Shown here piece after piece: positions 24,390 to 31,899 of a DNA stretch of 41,640 bases (the first letter of the stretch is position 1; each line of letters begins with the position of its first letter). This DNA comes from Myxococcales bacterium. Its GTDB lineage: Bacteria > Myxococcota_A > Polyangia > Fen-1088. Under the pieces are notes generated by a model, which saw only the letters and a program-made list of their open reading frames with translations, had not been told where the DNA came from and did not search any database. The stretch covers positions 1 to 41,640 of the forward strand of contig PMJO01000125.1 in assembly GCA_003158455.1 (NCBI GenBank), given 5' to 3'. Made by a program: the position numbers and the translations under genes.

Positions 24390-24780
24390 AAGCTGCCACG
24401 GCCACGGCATCGATTTCCACCTGCGCGCCCCTCGGTAGCGCCGCGACCTGCACGGTAGCTCGCGCGGGCGGCATGCTTCCGAAATACGTGGCGTAGGCCC
24501 TGTTCACAGCAGCGAGGTTCTTCAGGTCGGTCAGATAGATGGTCGTCTTGACCACGGCGTCCATTGACACGCCGGCAGCCTCTAGCACCGCGGCCAGATT
24601 CTGCATCACGCGGTGGGTTTCTTTCTCCACGTCGCCGGCGCCCACCAGCTCGCCGGTTACTGGGTCGAGCGGGATCTGGCCGGAACAATAGATGCAGCGC
24701 GCGCCTTGCGCGATCACCGCCTGGGAATAGGGGCCAATTGCGCGCGGGGCGGACGAGGTAGAGACGGCGTCTCGGATCAT
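24388..24780 (-). CDS. ridA: RidA family enamine/imine deaminase
   Basis: The protein has 130 residues. RidA hydrolyses reactive 2-aminoacrylate and other enamine/imine intermediates released by PLP enzymes in the cytoplasm, forming homotrimers. The family motifs are present: GPYSQAV, YCSGQIPLDP, QNLAAVLEAAG, VVKTTIYLTDL and the signature PPARATVQVAALPRGAQVEIDAVAVA, which contains the substrate-binding Arg. It is of full length. It faces rpmB in a convergent arrangement and is divergent from the DciA-like gene. Confidence 0.95.
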   Translation of the reverse strand: MIRDAVSTSSAPRAIGPYSQAVIAQGARCIYCSGQIPLDPVTGELVGAGDVEKETHRVMQNLAAVLEAAGVSMDAVVKTTIYLTDLKNLAAVNRAYATYFGSMPPARATVQVAALPRGAQVEIDAVAVAA

Positions 24781-24870
24781 TGGCTTGATGATAGCAAGGG
24801 GCGTCGGCAGGGCACGTTTTCAGCGATGTCGTCGCGATGGGGACCAGCGGATCGTGGTACCTTTGCCCGC

Positions 24871-25206
24871 GTGAAGACTGGAATGCGGCCGCGGCGCCGG
24901 AATGCTGAACCCGAGACCGCGGCGTCACTCATGTCGGCCGTAGTGGCGCGCGTCGGCGGTGAGCACCGGGCACGCGAGCACCGCATTTTCGCCGCGTACG
25001 AGCAAGCGGTGGGCGGTCCCTTGCGTCCGCACACCAGGGCCGAGTATCTGCGTGAAGGCACGCTCGTCGTGCGCGTGTCGAGTTCCGCGCTGGCCCACCA
25101 GATCACCCTGCTCAAGCGTGAGATCCTGACCCGCATGCAGCCGATGCTGGCTCCTGGGAGCGTGACCGACCTGCGCACCCGCGTGGGTCCGCTGGACGCG
25201 CGTTGA
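24871..25206 (+). CDS. DciA/DUF721-like protein
   Basis: The protein has 111 residues in this version. It matches the DUF721 pattern: an amphipathic start, then IFAAYEQAVGGPLRPHTRAE, LVVRVSSSALAHQITLLKRE and a closing MLAPGSVTDLRTRVG. In other bacteria this domain (DciA) loads the replicative helicase DnaB. The assignment is by motif only and the match is moderate. The start is uncertain: GTG 24871 is used, ATG 24883 is equally possible, and neither has a strong ribosome binding site. It ends 65 nt before the recombinase remnant. Confidence 0.7.
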   Translation: MKTGMRPRRRNAEPETAASLMSAVVARVGGEHRAREHRIFAAYEQAVGGPLRPHTRAEYLREGTLVVRVSSSALAHQITLLKREILTRMQPMLAPGSVTDLRTRVGPLDAR

Positions 25207-25270
25207 CCACCTGACTTTCTCGACCCGCCCCCGGTTGGAGCTTCGTCTTGCGGCCGTCCCCTTGCTGTTC

Positions 25271-25453
25271 GCATGCTTCCGAGATCCGAAGGACCGCACC
25301 ATAGGCGGTCATCAGGAGAGCCCGATGCTTCAGCGAGCGGACCGCGCTCAGCATCCGCTCCACCTTCTCGCCGCTCAAGATGTCTGGCGACGTCCGTGGC
25401 ACCTTCGGCCACGCGAGCGTAGCGACCACTTCTGGCCGCTGGTCTGCAGGGTC
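25271..25453 (-). pseudogene. tyrosine recombinase/integrase remnant
   Basis: On the minus strand an open stretch reads RPEVVATLAWPKVPRTSPDI, then LSGEKVERMLSAVRSLKHRA, then LLMTAYGAVLRISEAC. This is the segment that precedes and includes the first catalytic Arg (in GAVLRISEAC) of phage-type and integron-type integrases. Both the N-terminal core-binding part and the downstream catalytic His-x-x-Arg and Tyr motifs are absent: the similarity stops at about 25271, and the upstream side runs into the stop of the next gene at 25455. It is therefore a truncated fossil of about 60 codons from a mobile element. Confidence 0.65.
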
Positions 25454-25454
25454 A

Positions 25455-26336
25455 CTAGCTGGTCGGGACGTAGCAGACGCGGAAGTGGCAACTCAGGATG
25501 GCGTCGATTCCTTCACATGAATAGCCAAGTGCAACCTTCTCGAACGAGCCTTCGAGAATGCCGCCGCCGCTATCGAAGCGGGTGATGGTAACGGAATTGC
25601 CGCCGCCGCAGTGATCAGTCATTGACGTACTTCCCCCTGAGGGACTCCAGCCGACTCCGTCGAAGTCGAAGTATCCTGAATCTTGCCCCGTCGGGATCAA
25701 GCGCAAGCCGAGGCTGGCACCGCTCGAGTCGGGATTTTCACTGGCACAGATGACCACCTCAGGCGTTCTGTCCATCAACACAGGATAGGCCATAGGAAGG
25801 GTGCTACCGCATGGATAGAGAAGGCTCTTCGAGGCTGAAGGGTTACGTTGGTCGGTCACATCAACGAACAAATCCTCTCCGACACAACCACTCGGCACGG
25901 ATGCTTCGCTTCCTGTGCTGCTGTCCCCCGCTGTACCGAGGTCGAGCGGTGTCAGACCAACGTCCCTGCTGTCGGTGGCCGCATCGGGGCTTGCCCCGAC
26001 GTCCGCGCGGTCGATGGCCGCGTCGGGGGTTCGCCCGACCCCCATGGTGTCGATGGCCGCATCTGGGCTTGTCCTGATGTCCGAAGGCAACGCGTCTGCG
26101 TCCATTGCGCCGGTTTCGCTCGCGGCTTGCCAAGGATCAGACGCCGAATCCGAAAGGGATGGGGCATCCACCTCGATGCGACCAGATTCGATCGCCGTCG
26201 GCGCCGAGTCGGGCACCGCTCCGTCGCGCGAAGGAGTGCCGGATTCACCACAAGCGCCAACCAGCACGAGCAGAACCGCAGTAGCTGGGACATCACCTCT
26301 GAATCTCGACATCGCGAACCAGCTGGGAGCGCGCAT
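25455..26336 (-). CDS. lipoprotein with tandem 13-residue repeats
   Basis: The protein has 293 residues. A signal peptide ends in lipobox LVGAC, followed by an acidic, Ser/Asp/Ala-rich linker. The linker contains three near-identical 13-residue units of the form DAA-I/T-D-xx-x-VG-xxP, in the region encoded by 25971-26087. The C-terminal 150 residues are a compact domain with several Cys (VPSGCVGEDLFVDVTDQ, VVICASENPDSSGASLGL, MTDHCGGGNSVTI, LSCHFRVCYVP) of no family I recognise. A surface anchor with a spacer and a Cys-bridged binding domain is a fair description. The ATG at 26336 has GAGGGTGAGAA nearby; ATG 26312 is the alternative. It follows trpA on the same strand, with 50 nt between. Confidence 0.7.
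   Translation of the reverse strand: MRAPSWFAMSRFRGDVPATAVLLVLVGACGESGTPSRDGAVPDSAPTAIESGRIEVDAPSLSDSASDPWQAASETGAMDADALPSDIRTSPDAAIDTMGVGRTPDAAIDRADVGASPDAATDSRDVGLTPLDLGTAGDSSTGSEASVPSGCVGEDLFVDVTDQRNPSASKSLLYPCGSTLPMAYPVLMDRTPEVVICASENPDSSGASLGLRLIPTGQDSGYFDFDGVGWSPSGGSTSMTDHCGGGNSVTITRFDSGGGILEGSFEKVALGYSCEGIDAILSCHFRVCYVPTS
25971..26087. repeat. three 39-bp tandem repeats
   Basis: Units start at 25971, 26010 and 26049, each beginning GTCG(A/G)TGGCCGC. They encode 13 residues, so gain or loss of a copy keeps the frame. A partial diverged copy precedes the first. They lie in the linker of the lipoprotein gene. Confidence 0.75.
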
Positions 26337-26386
26337 AGGACGATTCTCACCCTCACAGGGAATTCGAGTCAATCGAAGCAAGACCT

Positions 26387-27220
26387 CTAGCCCATAGCGG
26401 CGCGCAGGTCGGAAACAAATGCCTCCAGTGCCGGCACCGGATCGCGACCTGCGGCCACGGCTCGCTCGATCACGCGGACGGCGGCGCTGCCCACCACCAC
26501 GCCGTCGGCGAACCCGGCCACCGCCCGCGCATCCGCCGGCGTGGCAATCCCGAATCCCACGGCGACCGGAAGCCGGCCGCCCGACAGTTCGCGCACCTGC
26601 CGCACGCGCGCGGAGGTCTCATCCAGGTTGGGAAGTTGACTGCCCGTGATGCCGGTCAGCGAGACGTAGTAGAGAAAGCCGCCCGCGACCGCGGCTATCG
26701 CCTTCACCCGCTCGGGGGTGGAGGTGGGCGCGATGAGCGGGACCAGGTCCAGAGCATGCTGGGCGAGCGTCTGGGCCAACTCGGGATCTTCATCGGGCGG
26801 CCAGTCGACGCACAACACGCCGTCGGCGCCCGCCTGCTTGGCTTGCGCGGCGAACTTCGCGGTGCCGCGCACGAAGATCGGGTTGGCATAGCCGAAGAGC
26901 ACGACCGGAATCTCCGGGTTGGCCGCGCGCACAGTCCGGCACAGATCCAGGGCCTTGGCCATGCCCCCGCCCGCAGCGAGGGCCCTGCGCATGGCCGCCT
27001 GAATGGCCGGCCCGTCAGCCGATGGATCGCTCCACGGCACGCCCAGTTCCAGCACATCCGCGCCGGCTTGCGCTGCGGCCAGCAGGAGACGGCGACTGGT
27101 GTCGAAATCTGGGTCGCATCCCGTGAGGTAGAGGACCAGTGTCTTGCGGCCTTGTGCGCGAGCCCGCGCAAAGGCACCGGCTATGCGCGACGGGAAAGGC
27201 CGGCCCGGCGTATTCGTCAT
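26387..27220 (-). CDS. trpA: tryptophan synthase alpha subunit
   Basis: The protein has 277 residues. TrpA cleaves indole-3-glycerol phosphate to indole and glyceraldehyde 3-phosphate, passing indole to TrpB. The catalytic Glu is in [16 protein letters not shown], with the catalytic Asp in the same motif, and the phosphate site is [19 protein letters not shown]. The usual ...AGDP segment reads LTGCDPD, a small departure. The ATG at 27220 overlaps the trpB stop as ATGA, so translation is coupled. A much longer in-frame upstream reading runs through trpB and is not real. Confidence 0.96.
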   Translation of the reverse strand: MTNTPGRPFPSRIAGAFARARAQGRKTLVLYLTGCDPDFDTSRRLLLAAAQAGADVLELGVPWSDPSADGPAIQAAMRRALAAGGGMAKALDLCRTVRAANPEIPVVLFGYANPIFVRGTAKFAAQAKQAGADGVLCVDWPPDEDPELAQTLAQHALDLVPLIAPTSTPERVKAIAAVAGGFLYYVSLTGITGSQLPNLDETSARVRQVRELSGGRLPVAVGFGIATPADARAVAGFADGVVVGSAAVRVIERAVAAGRDPVPALEAFVSDLRAAMG

Positions 27221-28431
27221 GACGACACCTCCGCGCCAAAGTGTTTGGCGATGGTGCCCATGTCCTTGTCGCCTCGGCCCGAGATGTTGATGATCACGCT
27301 CGCCCCGTCGGAAAGTTGCTCGGCCACGCGCGGCAGTCCTGCCACCGCATGCGCGCTCTCCAGGGCCGGGATGATGCCCTCGCAACGGGCCAGCAAGCGA
27401 CACGCGGCCAGCGCCTCCTGGTCGGTGGCAGACAGGTACTGGGCGCGTCCGCTGTCGCGCAGGTAGCTGTGCTCGGGCCCGACCCCTGGGTAGTCGAGGC
27501 CGGCCGAGATGGAATGGGCCTCGTCTATCTGGCCGTCGTCGTCGCACAGCACGTAGGAGCGTGCGCCGTGCAGGACGCCCGGCCGGCCCTTGCCCAGGGT
27601 GGCAGCATGGTGTTTGGTATCGATACCCTCGCCCGCTGCTTCCACGCCATAGAGCCGTACCCCGGGATCGTCGATGAATCCGCGAAATAACCCCATGGCG
27701 TTGGAGCCGCCGCCGACACAAGCCAAACACGCGTCGGGCAACCGACCCGTGGCAGCCTGGATCTGGGCGCGCGCCTCGCGCCCAATCACCGACTGCAATT
27801 CACCCACCATGGTCGGATAGGGATGCGGGCCAGCCACGGTTCCGAGAACGTAGTGGGTGGTCCCCACGTTGGTCACCCAGTCGCGCATGGCCTCGTTCAT
27901 GGCGTCTTTCAGGGTCGCAGTGCCGTCCTTGACCGGGTGGACCTTGGCCCCCAGCAAGTGCATGCGAAACACGTTGAGCGACTGGCGCTCAACATCGACC
28001 GCGCCCATGTAGATTTCGCACGGAAGCCCAAACAGGGCGGCCACCGTGGCAGTGGCCACGCCGTGCTGGCCAGCCCCGGTTTCGGCGATGATGCGCTGCT
28101 TGCCCAGGCGCTGGGCCAGCAGAATCTGGCCCACGCAGTTGTTCAACTTATGCGAGCCAGTGTGGCACAGATCCTCGCGCTTGAGAAACACGCGCAGGCG
28201 GCGGCCCTGAGTCTTTGCCACATGCTCAGCCAGGCGCGCCGCCTCGGTCAGCGGCGTGGGCCGGCCGACATACTCGCGCAGCAACCGGTCCAATTCGGCG
28301 CGGAAAGTCGGGTCGAACGAAAAGTGCTCCCAGGCGTCGGCCAGCTCTTCCAGAGCCGGCATCAAGGTTTCGGAGACGTAGCGACCTCCGTAGGGACCAA
28401 ATCGACCGTGAGATTGGGGAACTATGGACAT
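27217..28431 (-). CDS. trpB: tryptophan synthase beta subunit
   Basis: The protein has 404 residues. TrpB is a PLP enzyme that condenses indole with L-serine to tryptophan. The PLP Lys is in [13 protein letters not shown], the phosphate loop is [10 protein letters not shown], and the substrate site [13 protein letters not shown] is intact. The N-terminus [20 protein letters not shown] is canonical for TrpB1. It forms an operon with trpA; the other trp genes are not in the window. A perfect 10-bp palindrome lies immediately upstream of the ATG and there is no clear Shine-Dalgarno sequence. Confidence 0.97.
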   Translation of the reverse strand: MSIVPQSHGRFGPYGGRYVSETLMPALEELADAWEHFSFDPTFRAELDRLLREYVGRPTPLTEAARLAEHVAKTQGRRLRVFLKREDLCHTGSHKLNNCVGQILLAQRLGKQRIIAETGAGQHGVATATVAALFGLPCEIYMGAVDVERQSLNVFRMHLLGAKVHPVKDGTATLKDAMNEAMRDWVTNVGTTHYVLGTVAGPHPYPTMVGELQSVIGREARAQIQAATGRLPDACLACVGGGSNAMGLFRGFIDDPGVRLYGVEAAGEGIDTKHHAATLGKGRPGVLHGARSYVLCDDDGQIDEAHSISAGLDYPGVGPEHSYLRDSGRAQYLSATDQEALAACRLLARCEGIIPALESAHAVAGLPRVAEQLSDGASVIINISGRGDKDMGTIAKHFGAEVSS

Positions 28432-28435
28432 CTGA

Positions 28436-28445
28436 GTGGCGCCAC
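28436..28445. promoter_or_regulatory. palindrome before trpB
   Basis: GTGGCGCCAC is a perfect 10-bp palindrome 4 nt before the trpB ATG, in the 60-nt divergent gap shared with the four-Cys protein gene. It could be an operator or chance in GC-rich DNA. Confidence 0.2.
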
Positions 28446-28491
28446 TATATGCCTTGGTGTCCTTTCCGGTTCAATCAACCGTTCGCGCATC

Positions 28492-28806
28492 ATGTCGACG
28501 AAACCAGACGACAACACGGCCTTCGACCCAAGCCGACGGCGGCTCTGCCCGGACGGCTCTTGCGTGGGTCTCATAGGCAGTGACGGGAAGTGCTCAGTCT
28601 GCGGCATGCTCGCTTCGGAAGGGACAGGGCAGAGCCCCGCTGCGATCCCGCCTGCCTTGCCCACCCCGGAGCCCGAGATCAACGAAGCACCTACCTCGGA
28701 CGCGGAGCAGCCCTTCGACCCCAGCCGCCGGCTCTGCCCTGACGATGCATGCATCGGCGTGATCGGCAGCGACAACAATTGTAGCGTCTGCGGCCGTCGG
28801 GGTTAG
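28492..28806 (+). CDS. small protein with duplicated four-Cys (zinc-ribbon-like) motif
   Basis: The protein has 104 residues. Two copies of the same unit occur: FDPSRRRLCPDGSCVGLIGS followed by DGKCSVCG, and FDPSRRLCPDDACIGVIGSD followed by NNCSVCG. Each has Cys spacing C-x4-C ... C-x2-C, a likely zinc knuckle or ribbon. The copies are joined by a Pro/Glu-rich linker of about 40 residues. The family is not one I can name, though similar CPDG-C...C-x-x-CG ends occur in myxobacterial proteins. ATG 28492 has no obvious Shine-Dalgarno sequence. It diverges from trpB and converges with qor across a perfect inverted repeat. Confidence 0.7.
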   Translation: MSTKPDDNTAFDPSRRRLCPDGSCVGLIGSDGKCSVCGMLASEGTGQSPAAIPPALPTPEPEINEAPTSDAEQPFDPSRRLCPDDACIGVIGSDNNCSVCGRRG

Positions 28807-28835
28807 TTTCCTGAATTTGCGCTGTGTTATGCCAA

Positions 28836-28860
28836 ATTATTCAAGTAACACTTGAATAAT
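28836..28860. terminator. bidirectional inverted repeat between the four-Cys gene and qor
   Basis: ATTATTCAAGT-AAC-ACTTGAATAAT is a perfect 11-bp inverted repeat with a 3-nt loop, strikingly AT-rich for this genome. It lies 30 nt after one stop and abuts the qor stop. On the minus strand it is followed by TTT only, so it is probably a weak bidirectional terminator; a protein binding site is the alternative. Confidence 0.55.
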
Positions 28861-29835
28861 CTACACGACCAGCACGACCGACCCGGTCGTCCTGCGTTCT
28901 TCGATGGCGCTGTGAGCGGCGCCCGCTTCGCGCAGGGAGAACTGCAGCGGCGGCTGGATGCGCACAGCACCCGAGCGCACTACCCCGAAGAGATCGCCGG
29001 CCATGCAGCGCAGAGCCTCTGCCGTGGCGGCGTAGGTGCCCAGGGTTGGGCGGGTCAGATACAGCGATCCCTTGACCCCTAGGGCGGTGATGTCGAAGGG
29101 CGGAACCATGCCCGAGGATTGGCCGAACGAGACCAACAGACCGCGCGGCTGCAGACAGTCCAGCGACGCGCGAAAGGTATCTTTGCCCACGCCGTCGTAC
29201 ACCACGCGCACCCCGCGTCCCCCGGTGATTTGGCGCACGCCCTCGACGATGTCTTCCCGCGTGTACACGATGACGTGGTCGCAGCCGTTGGCACGGGCCA
29301 GCGCCGCCTTCTCGTCGCTCCCCACCGTACCCACCACCGTGGCGCCCAGATGCTTGGCCCACTGGCAGGCGATCTGCCCTACCCCACCAGCCGCAGCGTG
29401 CACCACGATGGTGTCCCCGGCCGTCACCCGCGTTGTCTGCAACAGCAGGTACTGGACCGTGAGCCCCTTCAGCATGATGCACGCGGCGGTGCGATCATCG
29501 ATGTCGTCAGGCAAACGCACCAGGCGCTCTGCGGGAAGTACCCGCGCCTCAGCGTATGCCCCGACTGGCCCGGTGGCGCAAGCAACCCGGTCGCCCACGC
29601 GTAGTTCGCTGACCTCGGGGCCGACCGCCTCCACCACACCCGCGGCCTCGCTGCCCAGCCCGCTGGGAAGCGGCAACTTGTACACGCCCCGGCGGTGATA
29701 GATGTCGATGAAGTTCACGCCTACGTAGTGATGGCGAACCAGGGCCTCGCCCGGACCTGGCGCGGCCAAGGTGACCGCTTCCCACGACATCACTTCCGGA
29801 CCGCCGGTGTTGTGGATGCGTATGGCCTCTGTCAT
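28861..29835 (-). CDS. qor: quinone oxidoreductase (zinc-independent MDR family)
   Basis: The protein has 324 residues. It is an NADPH-dependent quinone reductase of the medium-chain dehydrogenase/reductase family. N-terminal GroES-like part: GVNFIDIYHRRGVYKLPLPS, then GSEAAGVVEAVGPEV. Rossmann part: TIVVHAAAGGVGQIACQWAK (the AAxGGVG motif of QOR), then VVGTVGSDEKAALARANGCD. There are no zinc-ligand cysteines. It is of full length, and the start MTEAIRIHNTGGPEVM is typical. It diverges from hemE. Confidence 0.94.
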   Translation of the reverse strand: MTEAIRIHNTGGPEVMSWEAVTLAAPGPGEALVRHHYVGVNFIDIYHRRGVYKLPLPSGLGSEAAGVVEAVGPEVSELRVGDRVACATGPVGAYAEARVLPAERLVRLPDDIDDRTAACIMLKGLTVQYLLLQTTRVTAGDTIVVHAAAGGVGQIACQWAKHLGATVVGTVGSDEKAALARANGCDHVIVYTREDIVEGVRQITGGRGVRVVYDGVGKDTFRASLDCLQPRGLLVSFGQSSGMVPPFDITALGVKGSLYLTRPTLGTYAATAEALRCMAGDLFGVVRSGAVRIQPPLQFSLREAGAAHSAIEERRTTGSVVLVV

Positions 29836-29888
29836 CCGTAGAACCTAGCATCGGTGTGCTGCCGAGGCACGAGTGGTAGAACTGCGCC

Positions 29889-30911
29889 ATGGGCTCACTG
29901 TTCCTCGACGCTTGCCGCGGCGAACCCACGCCGAAGCCTCCCCTCTGGCTCATGCGCCAGGCCGGCCGCTACCTCCCGGAATACCGGGAGGTGCGCCAGA
30001 GAGTCACCTTCCTAGAATTGTGCCAGACGCCGCACCTGGCGGCCGAGGTGACCATGCAACCCATGCGGCGCTTTGCCTTCGACGCAGCGATTGTATTCTC
30101 CGACCTCCTCATTCCCCTGCAAGCCATGGGGCAGGCGGTTAGCTTTACCGAAGACGGTCCCACCCTCGCGCCCCCGGTGCGAACCGCCGCTGACCTGGCT
30201 CGCCTCGCCCCCTTCGATCCATGGGAACGCACGCCGTTCGTCCTGGAAACCATTCGGCTGCTGTGTCCGCAGCTCGGCGCTACGCCGCTCATCGGATTCG
30301 CAGGCGCGCCGTTCACGACTGCGACCTACGCCATCGAGGGCAAGACTTCGCGGCGGTTTGTCGAGACCAAGCGGCTCTTTTATCGAGATCCGGACACGGC
30401 CCACCAGCTCCTGGAGCTGATCGAAAATTCCACCCGCGCCTATCTCTTGGCTCAGGTGGCGGCCGGCGCCCAGGCCATCCAGATCTTCGACTCGTGGCTC
30501 GGGGTGGTCTCGCCCGAGGAATGGGACGAGTTCGTGGCCGCGCCCACCACGCGTCTGGTGGGCGCGGTCAAGGCGAGCGGCGTGCCGGTCATCTACTTTC
30601 CCAATGGGGCGACGACCATCCTGGACCGGGTGGCGCGCGTGGGCGCCGACGTTTACGGGATCGACTGGCGCCTACCGCTCGACCAGGCCCGGGCGCGCCT
30701 GGCCGCGGGCGGCGCCGAGCACGCGGCCGTGCAAGGTAATCTCGACCCAGCGATTCTCTTGGGCCCGGTCGAGCGAATCGCACGCCAGGCGGCTGAGGTT
30801 ATCCGCCGCGGGGCTGGCCGCGGTCACATCTTCAACCTGGGGCATGGCATCTACCCGGACACCCCAGTCGAAAACGTGCAAGCCCTGGTCCGCGCCGTGC
30901 GGGGCGAGTAG
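29889..30911 (+). CDS. hemE: uroporphyrinogen decarboxylase
   Basis: The protein has 340 residues. HemE removes four carboxyl groups from uroporphyrinogen III to give coproporphyrinogen III in haem synthesis. The signature PPLWLMRQAGRYLPEYREVR, the AIVFSDLLIPLQAMG region with the catalytic Asp, GFAGAPFTTATYAIEG and the closing GHGIYPDTPVENVQALV are all present. The following gene, hemH, starts 17 nt downstream, so the two form a haem operon. Confidence 0.97.
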   Translation: MGSLFLDACRGEPTPKPPLWLMRQAGRYLPEYREVRQRVTFLELCQTPHLAAEVTMQPMRRFAFDAAIVFSDLLIPLQAMGQAVSFTEDGPTLAPPVRTAADLARLAPFDPWERTPFVLETIRLLCPQLGATPLIGFAGAPFTTATYAIEGKTSRRFVETKRLFYRDPDTAHQLLELIENSTRAYLLAQVAAGAQAIQIFDSWLGVVSPEEWDEFVAAPTTRLVGAVKASGVPVIYFPNGATTILDRVARVGADVYGIDWRLPLDQARARLAAGGAEHAAVQGNLDPAILLGPVERIARQAAEVIRRGAGRGHIFNLGHGIYPDTPVENVQALVRAVRGE

Positions 30912-30928
30912 ACGCACAGGATCAAGTC

Positions 30929-31897
30929 GTGCTTGCTGTCGTCGCGCTCAACCTGGGAGGTCCGGATTCGCTGGCGGCGGTGCAGCCGTTCTTGCGCAAC
31001 CTGTTCGCCGATCCCGACATCATCCAGTTGGGCTGGTTGCGGCCTGTGCAGCCGCTCTTGGCGCGTCTGATCGCGCGTCGCCGTGCCGCTTTCTCGCGGG
31101 CTGCGTATTCCCAGATCGGCGGGCGGTCACCCATTCTTGAGGAGTCAACCGCTCAGGTGCAGGCGGTGGTCAGGTCCATGGCCGCATCTGGGGTCGCGGC
31201 CCAGCCGTACCTGGCCATGAGCTACTGGCACCCCTTTCCCGTCGAGACCGCAGCCGCCATGCGTGCCGACGGCATTACCCGGGCGCTGCTCTTGCCGCTT
31301 TTTCCCCATCAATCGAGGACGACCAGCGCATCAGCCTTTCGCACCATCGAGTCCGCGCTGGTGGGCATCGCCAGCACGCGCATCGAGGGCTACGCCACTG
31401 CCCCAGGGTACATCGATGCTCTGTGCCAGCGCATCGCCGAAGCCTCGCAGCAACTGCCCGAGCCGGAGCGTGCGACTGCCCCGGTGCTGTTCTCCGCGCA
31501 TGGTCTTCCCGAAAGCTACATCCGCCACGGCGATCCCTATCTCGACGACATTCGATCGACCGTGGCCGCGGTCACCCAGCGGCTTGGTCTGGATGGGCGG
31601 TCGCAGCTGGCCTTTCAGAGCCGCGTGGGCCGGCAACCTTGGCTTGCGCCAACCACGGAAGCGGCCCTTGACAGCTTGGCCGCCGCCGGCCACCGAGCCG
31701 TGGTGGTAGTTCCGGTTTCCTTCACCGGCGAGCATCTAGAGACGCTGCAGGAGATCGACATCCTGTACCGCGAGCGGGCCGCGGCGCGCGGGATCGCCAG
31801 CTTCGCCCGGGCGCGGGCCGTGGGCTGCCATCCCGCCTTCATCGCAGAGCTGGCGGCCCTACTCATCTCCGCCGCGCGCGATCGCGGCTGGGCATAG
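30929..31897 (+). CDS. hemH: ferrochelatase
   Basis: The protein has 322 residues. HemH inserts Fe2+ into protoporphyrin IX, the last step of protohaem synthesis. LNLGGPDSLAAVQPFLRNLF is the typical N-terminus; the catalytic His is in VLFSAHGLPESYI and the conserved Glu in FTGEHLETLQEIDI. The start is GTG 30929, with AGGA about 8 nt upstream. It meets the next minus-strand gene tail to tail, with 2 nt between the stops. Confidence 0.96.
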   Translation: MLAVVALNLGGPDSLAAVQPFLRNLFADPDIIQLGWLRPVQPLLARLIARRRAAFSRAAYSQIGGRSPILEESTAQVQAVVRSMAASGVAAQPYLAMSYWHPFPVETAAAMRADGITRALLLPLFPHQSRTTSASAFRTIESALVGIASTRIEGYATAPGYIDALCQRIAEASQQLPEPERATAPVLFSAHGLPESYIRHGDPYLDDIRSTVAAVTQRLGLDGRSQLAFQSRVGRQPWLAPTTEAALDSLAAAGHRAVVVVPVSFTGEHLETLQEIDILYRERAAARGIASFARARAVGCHPAFIAELAALLISAARDRGWA

Positions 31898-31899
31898 TC

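Noticed and set aside
27221-27730. N-terminal extension of trpA through trpB
   Set aside because: The open frame runs upstream inside trpB, but the ATGA overlap start at 27220 gives the normal TrpA N-terminus.
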